A stretch of DNA of 9,129 nt from assembly GCA_003136075.1 (NCBI GenBank), contig PNBP01000125.1:1178-10306 (forward strand). Direction: 5' to 3'. Below the pieces are notes generated by a model, which worked only from the letters and a program-made list of their open reading frames with translations, had not been told where the DNA came from and did no database searches. Positions 6,418 through 9,129 of this stretch are shown in pieces. The position numbers were made by a program, and so were the translations under genes. This stretch comes from Methanoregula sp. Its GTDB lineage: Archaea > Halobacteriota > Methanomicrobia > Methanomicrobiales > Methanospirillaceae. Each line of letters starts with the position of its first letter. Position 1 is the first letter of the stretch.

Positions 6418-7379
6418 GAGTTTTGTCCTCCATCGATCTTTTCAGCTAGCGCAGATTTGATCGTGGGAATTACCCAGTCCCCCAGATAGTAGATAGAGAC
6501 AATCCCTCCTGCAAGCGTGACCAGGTTCTTGATCAGGTGGTCGATTACTGCGATCAGGAATGCAATTGCCGGTGCAACGCCGGCGATCTCAAAGGTTGCA
6601 GCAACCACAAGTTCATACGTCCCGATACCTCCGGGAGTGATTGGTACCGCTTTTATGATGTTGCCAATAACAATTGCGAGGACGATTACCGCAAACGGTA
6701 TCTGCTGCTCAAACATCGTGACGACTGCAACACAGACCAGTATGTCAAGAAGCCAGATCACGATTGATGAAGCCCCAAGCACGACGATCGACCGCAGGGA
6801 AAGTGATGCGCGCCGGATCTCATCAAACAACGTCAGGATCAGCGAGATATATTTGTTCTGCGTTGTCAGTTTCCCGACAAAGATCAGGAATGCAAAAAAA
6901 ATGAAACAGGCAATCAGCGGAATCACAATCGCAGTATAGAACCACGATGGCACGTTCAGTACAAAGGGCAGGGATAATGCGCCAAGCAGGGCAACGGTGA
7001 ATATATCAAAGACCCGTTCCACCACAATTGAAGAAATCCCCTCGGAATAGGTCGTGTTGTAATCGTGCTTTAAGATAAAAATCCTGACAATATCCCCAAG
7101 CCGTGCCGGGACAACAAGGTTTACCGTCTGGCTGACAAAGACGCACGCGGTAGCAACTACAACTTTTACCCGGTAGTTCAGGCTTTTTAAGATGTAGTGG
7201 TACCGCCACCCGCGCAGCCACCATGCACACAGGCAGATAAGGACGCCGATCAGGAGATACACCGGGATAATGTGCTCGAGTGCGATGAGCAGATCGCCCC
7301 AGACCCGGTACAGCATGTACCCGATAATTCCTGCGGCAATCAGGGTCGGGATGAGAAGTGCGCTAATCTTTCGATACAT
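6414..7379 (-). CDS. UPF0104 / LPG-synthase-like membrane protein
   Basis: A 321-residue membrane protein of the lysylphosphatidylglycerol synthase transmembrane (UPF0104, PF03706) family. Members include the flippase-like half of bacterial MprF and the C-terminal half of haloarchaeal AglD. Visible family motifs are the polar PARLGDIVRI after a helix (91-100), ERVFDI (121-126) and the PITPGGIGTYE loop (246-256). About seven or eight hydrophobic segments span the rest, and the C-terminus is charged and soluble (AEKIDGG). Start: ATG at 7379, where homology begins, overlapping the GT2 gene by 17 bases with GGTGG eight bases upstream. Beside a DPM1-type GT2 gene it probably helps move or position a polyprenyl-phosphate sugar across the membrane; this is inference from context. 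Confidence 0.85.
   Translation of the reverse strand: MYRKISALLIPTLIAAGIIGYMLYRVWGDLLIALEHIIPVYLLIGVLICLCAWWLRGWRYHYILKSLNYRVKVVVATACVFVSQTVNLVVPARLGDIVRIFILKHDYNTTYSEGISSIVVERVFDIFTVALLGALSLPFVLNVPSWFYTAIVIPLIACFIFFAFLIFVGKLTTQNKYISLILTLFDEIRRASLSLRSIVVLGASSIVIWLLDILVCVAVVTMFEQQIPFAVIVLAIVIGNIIKAVPITPGGIGTYELVVAATFEIAGVAPAIAFLIAVIDHLIKNLVTLAGGIVSIYYLGDWVIPTIKSALAEKIDGGQNS
6418..6431 (-). promoter_or_regulatory. Shine-Dalgarno deciding the TTG start
   Basis: GGAGG (6431-6427) lies nine bases upstream of the TTG at 6417-6415. No in-frame ATG occurs before the first hydrophobic segment, and the protein from this TTG begins as the family does. The TTG shares bases with the upstream stop (TTGA, 6417-6414), which suggests coupled translation. 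Confidence 0.5.
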
Positions 7380-8079
7380 GGATCTGCCACCAGAGACGAA
7401 GGATCGAAGATCCCATCTCAAAAATATCCTTTACCCTGACTGTGGTTCCTTTTCCTGCACGCCAGCGAACGGGAAATTCTGTGACCTTATATCCTTCCCG
7501 CTGTGCCCGGACCAGGAGCTCCGTATCCCAGAACCAGTGGTTTGAACGGATAAGGGGAAGAACTATGAGAATGCGTTCTTTATTGAATCCCTTGAACCCG
7601 CACTGGTGATCGAACAGCCTGCTGCCAAGGAACAGCCGGACAAGGAAATTATAGGTCCGGCTTGCGATCTCACGGCCTTCCGTACGCACGATGTCACTAT
7701 CCGGAAGAAGCCGCGAACCGGTTGAAACGTCCGCCCCGTTTCGAATGGCGCCGATTAATTCAGACAGGTGCTGCATATCGGTAGCAAGATCAACGTCATA
7801 ATAGCAGACGATTGTCCCGCGTGCTGCATGAAACGCCTGGTTGAGCGCTTTGCCCCTCCCGAGACGTTCGTCGCTGTGCAGCAGCCGCACTCGCGGGTCT
7901 TTGGTCTCGTAGTCTTTCACGAATGCTGCGCTGCCGTCAGTACTTCCATCTTCAGCGACAATCAGTTCAAATGAGCCGGTGATCGCGGACAATGTCTCGA
8001 TCGAGGCCGGAATTGCCTGTTCAAGGGCAGGACGATCGTTAAAGACCGGGATAATGGCAGTAACTTCAGATTCGGTCAT
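7363..8079 (-). CDS. GT2 polyprenyl-phosphate glycosyltransferase
   Basis: A 238-residue GT-A-fold family 2 enzyme of the DPM1/ALG5 type, which transfers a sugar from a nucleotide donor to dolichyl (polyprenyl) phosphate at the cytoplasmic face. Motifs in order: IIPVFND (9-15), EDGSTDG (43-49, nucleotide binding), DVDLAT (95-100, the DxD metal site), TGSRL (120-124), the acceptor-side DHQCGFKGF (157-165), FWDTELL (183-189) and EFPVRWR (201-207). No transmembrane segment is obvious, so it is probably a peripheral membrane enzyme; the sugar cannot be told. Start: ATG at 8079 (longer frames to 8202 lack homology), overlapping the FAD gene by 14 bases with AGGA six bases upstream. In haloarchaeal AglD this domain is fused to a UPF0104 domain; here the partner is the next gene. 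Confidence 0.9.
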   Translation of the reverse strand: MTESEVTAIIPVFNDRPALEQAIPASIETLSAITGSFELIVAEDGSTDGSAAFVKDYETKDPRVRLLHSDERLGRGKALNQAFHAARGTIVCYYDVDLATDMQHLSELIGAIRNGADVSTGSRLLPDSDIVRTEGREIASRTYNFLVRLFLGSRLFDHQCGFKGFNKERILIVLPLIRSNHWFWDTELLVRAQREGYKVTEFPVRWRAGKGTTVRVKDIFEMGSSILRLWWQIHVSKD

Positions 8080-9129
8080 GGGTGTTCCTGTTTCTGATGC
8101 ATTCTGCTGCCGCATACCCGGCGTTAATCGAACCTTCCATGCTGCGCTCCGGATAATTCTCGGAAGAGAACATGCCCGCGAGGTAAAGCCCCTGTTTTTC
8201 ACAGGGAGGAATAATTGAACGGTATCCCGTGGTGTATACCGGGCCAGCCCACGGATCTATTGCCATCCGGTGCCAGTGGATCTCTTTTTCCGCAATACCA
8301 AACCGGGAACAGAAATCAGCCAGCATCTTCTGGTCAAGCCGGGCCGGGACACTGCCGCTGAAGTAAGATGCAAGATAAACAATCACCTCGCCGTACCGTT
8401 CACGCGGCACGAAATTCGTATGCGTAACCACAGCTCCATAAGGGCATTCATCCTTTATGTTGAGCCAGTAGACGCTGTCACAGACATCCCGTTCGATGCC
8501 AAGCGTCATGCATGCAGCTCCCTGGTAGGGTATCTCCGGGATCGGAATTCCAGTGATTGCTCCCAGTTCCTGCGGAGGAATTGTAGAGATGATCGCATCA
8601 AAAATGTCCCCGTTCATCACCCACTTCCCGTTTGTATGGGTGATACTGGTTACCGGGGACTGGGTGGATAGTATGCCCCCGTGTGCCTGAACCGATTTTT
8701 CAAGATTGTCAACGATGTGGTGAAAACCGCCGTTCAAATACCCGAGACGTTCTCCGGCGACACCCCGGTTCGACCGGATTGCAATCCTGCTGATCAGCCA
8801 TGCTGCCGAAACCTCATTTCTTCGTTTCCCAAATTTACTCCGGAGAAGTGGTTCGAAAAATGATGAATAAATGTTCTGTCCCAGTTCTTCGCGTATGTAG
8901 GTCTCGGCAGTAATATCATCAAGCCGGGCAAGATCAACTTTTTTTGCCCGCAGGGTCAGCCATGCCAGTTTTGCCTTATCGATAATGGATAGTTCCGGCC
9001 ATCGCAGGATCTGCACCGGTGTGTTGAGCGGGTATATTGTATCCCGGCTGTAATTGCCGGTCGTTCCGGCAAGCCACTCGAGCCGGTCTGACAACCCGAG
9101 TTCCTTTATCAACCCCAACAAATGCTTGT
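8066..9129 (-). CDS. FAD-dependent amine-oxidase-like protein (5' end missing)
   Basis: The C-terminal 354 or so residues of a flavin amine-oxidase-family protein (COG1232, protoporphyrinogen-oxidase-like). The frame is open through base 9129, so roughly 75 residues with the Rossmann GxGxxG dinucleotide site are outside. Visible landmarks, counted from the TTG codon at 9121: an LGLSDRLEW segment near 8-16; GYLNGGF (127-133) and SPVTSI (155-160), typical of the FAD-domain return; ISTIPP (178-183); and the C-terminal FAD site GLYLAGMF (311-318) followed by SINAGYAAAECI. The reaction is unknown: these proteins appear both in porphyrin or carotenoid oxidation and in polysaccharide loci. Its 14-base overlap with a GT2 gene favours a role in sugar or lipid-carrier modification. 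No signs of damage. Confidence 0.85.
   Translation of the reverse strand, partial: KHLLGLIKELGLSDRLEWLAGTTGNYSRDTIYPLNTPVQILRWPELSIIDKAKLAWLTLRAKKVDLARLDDITAETYIREELGQNIYSSFFEPLLRSKFGKRRNEVSAAWLISRIAIRSNRGVAGERLGYLNGGFHHIVDNLEKSVQAHGGILSTQSPVTSITHTNGKWVMNGDIFDAIISTIPPQELGAITGIPIPEIPYQGAACMTLGIERDVCDSVYWLNIKDECPYGAVVTHTNFVPRERYGEVIVYLASYFSGSVPARLDQKMLADFCSRFGIAEKEIHWHRMAIDPWAGPVYTTGYRSIIPPCEKQGLYLAGMFSSENYPERSMEGSINAGYAAAECIRNRNTHDRI

Noticed and set aside
7379..7421. Longer UPF0104 protein starting at TTG 7421
   Set aside because: The added 14 residues are polar and not family-like, while ATG 7379 has a suitable ribosome binding site and normal length.
8079..8202. Longer GT2 protein starting at GTG 8202
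   Set aside because: The added 41 residues lie inside the FAD gene and carry no GT2 motif; the fold begins just after ATG 8079.

Overview
The window looks like chromosomal DNA from a methanogenic euryarchaeon, probably Methanomicrobiales (a Methanoregula-like organism). This placement is a judgement from protein sequence impression, not a search. The direct evidence for Archaea is an L7Ae-S28e-L24e-Ndk operon, archaeal TATA-type promoters with two apparently leaderless genes, and a DUF2298 ('YYY') membrane protein. All nine genes lie on the minus strand and are tightly packed. I see no tRNA, rRNA, CRISPR array, insertion sequence or phage gene, and no gene-free stretch longer than about 165 bases.

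Read in the direction of transcription (high to low coordinates) there are four units. (1) 9129-4417 is a four-gene operon whose genes all overlap: an FAD-dependent amine-oxidase-like protein (its start lies beyond the window), a DPM1/ALG5-type GT2 glycosyltransferase, a UPF0104/LPG-synthase-like membrane protein, and a large DUF2298 GT-C-like membrane protein. Together they look like a lipid-linked sugar pathway: sugar loaded onto a polyprenyl phosphate inside, moved across the membrane, and used outside. The GT2 plus UPF0104 pair resembles the two halves of haloarchaeal AglD as separate genes. This is the least characterised and most interesting part of the window.

(2) 4344-2996 is the ribosomal operon rpl7ae, rps28e, rpl24e and ndk, with its own TATA box, a leader of about 60 nt and an oligo-T stop just after ndk. 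The leader holds a hairpin flanked by GA/GA plus box C- and box D-like motifs, so it could be a kink-turn through which L7Ae controls its own mRNA. Each downstream Shine-Dalgarno sequence covers the stop codon of the gene before it.

(3) 2911-1146 carries a MarC-family membrane protein, an unrecognised 65-residue two-helix membrane protein joined to it by a TAATG overlap, and a nitrilase-superfamily amidohydrolase. (4) 1140-1 is threonine synthase with its own promoter; its 3' end lies outside the window.
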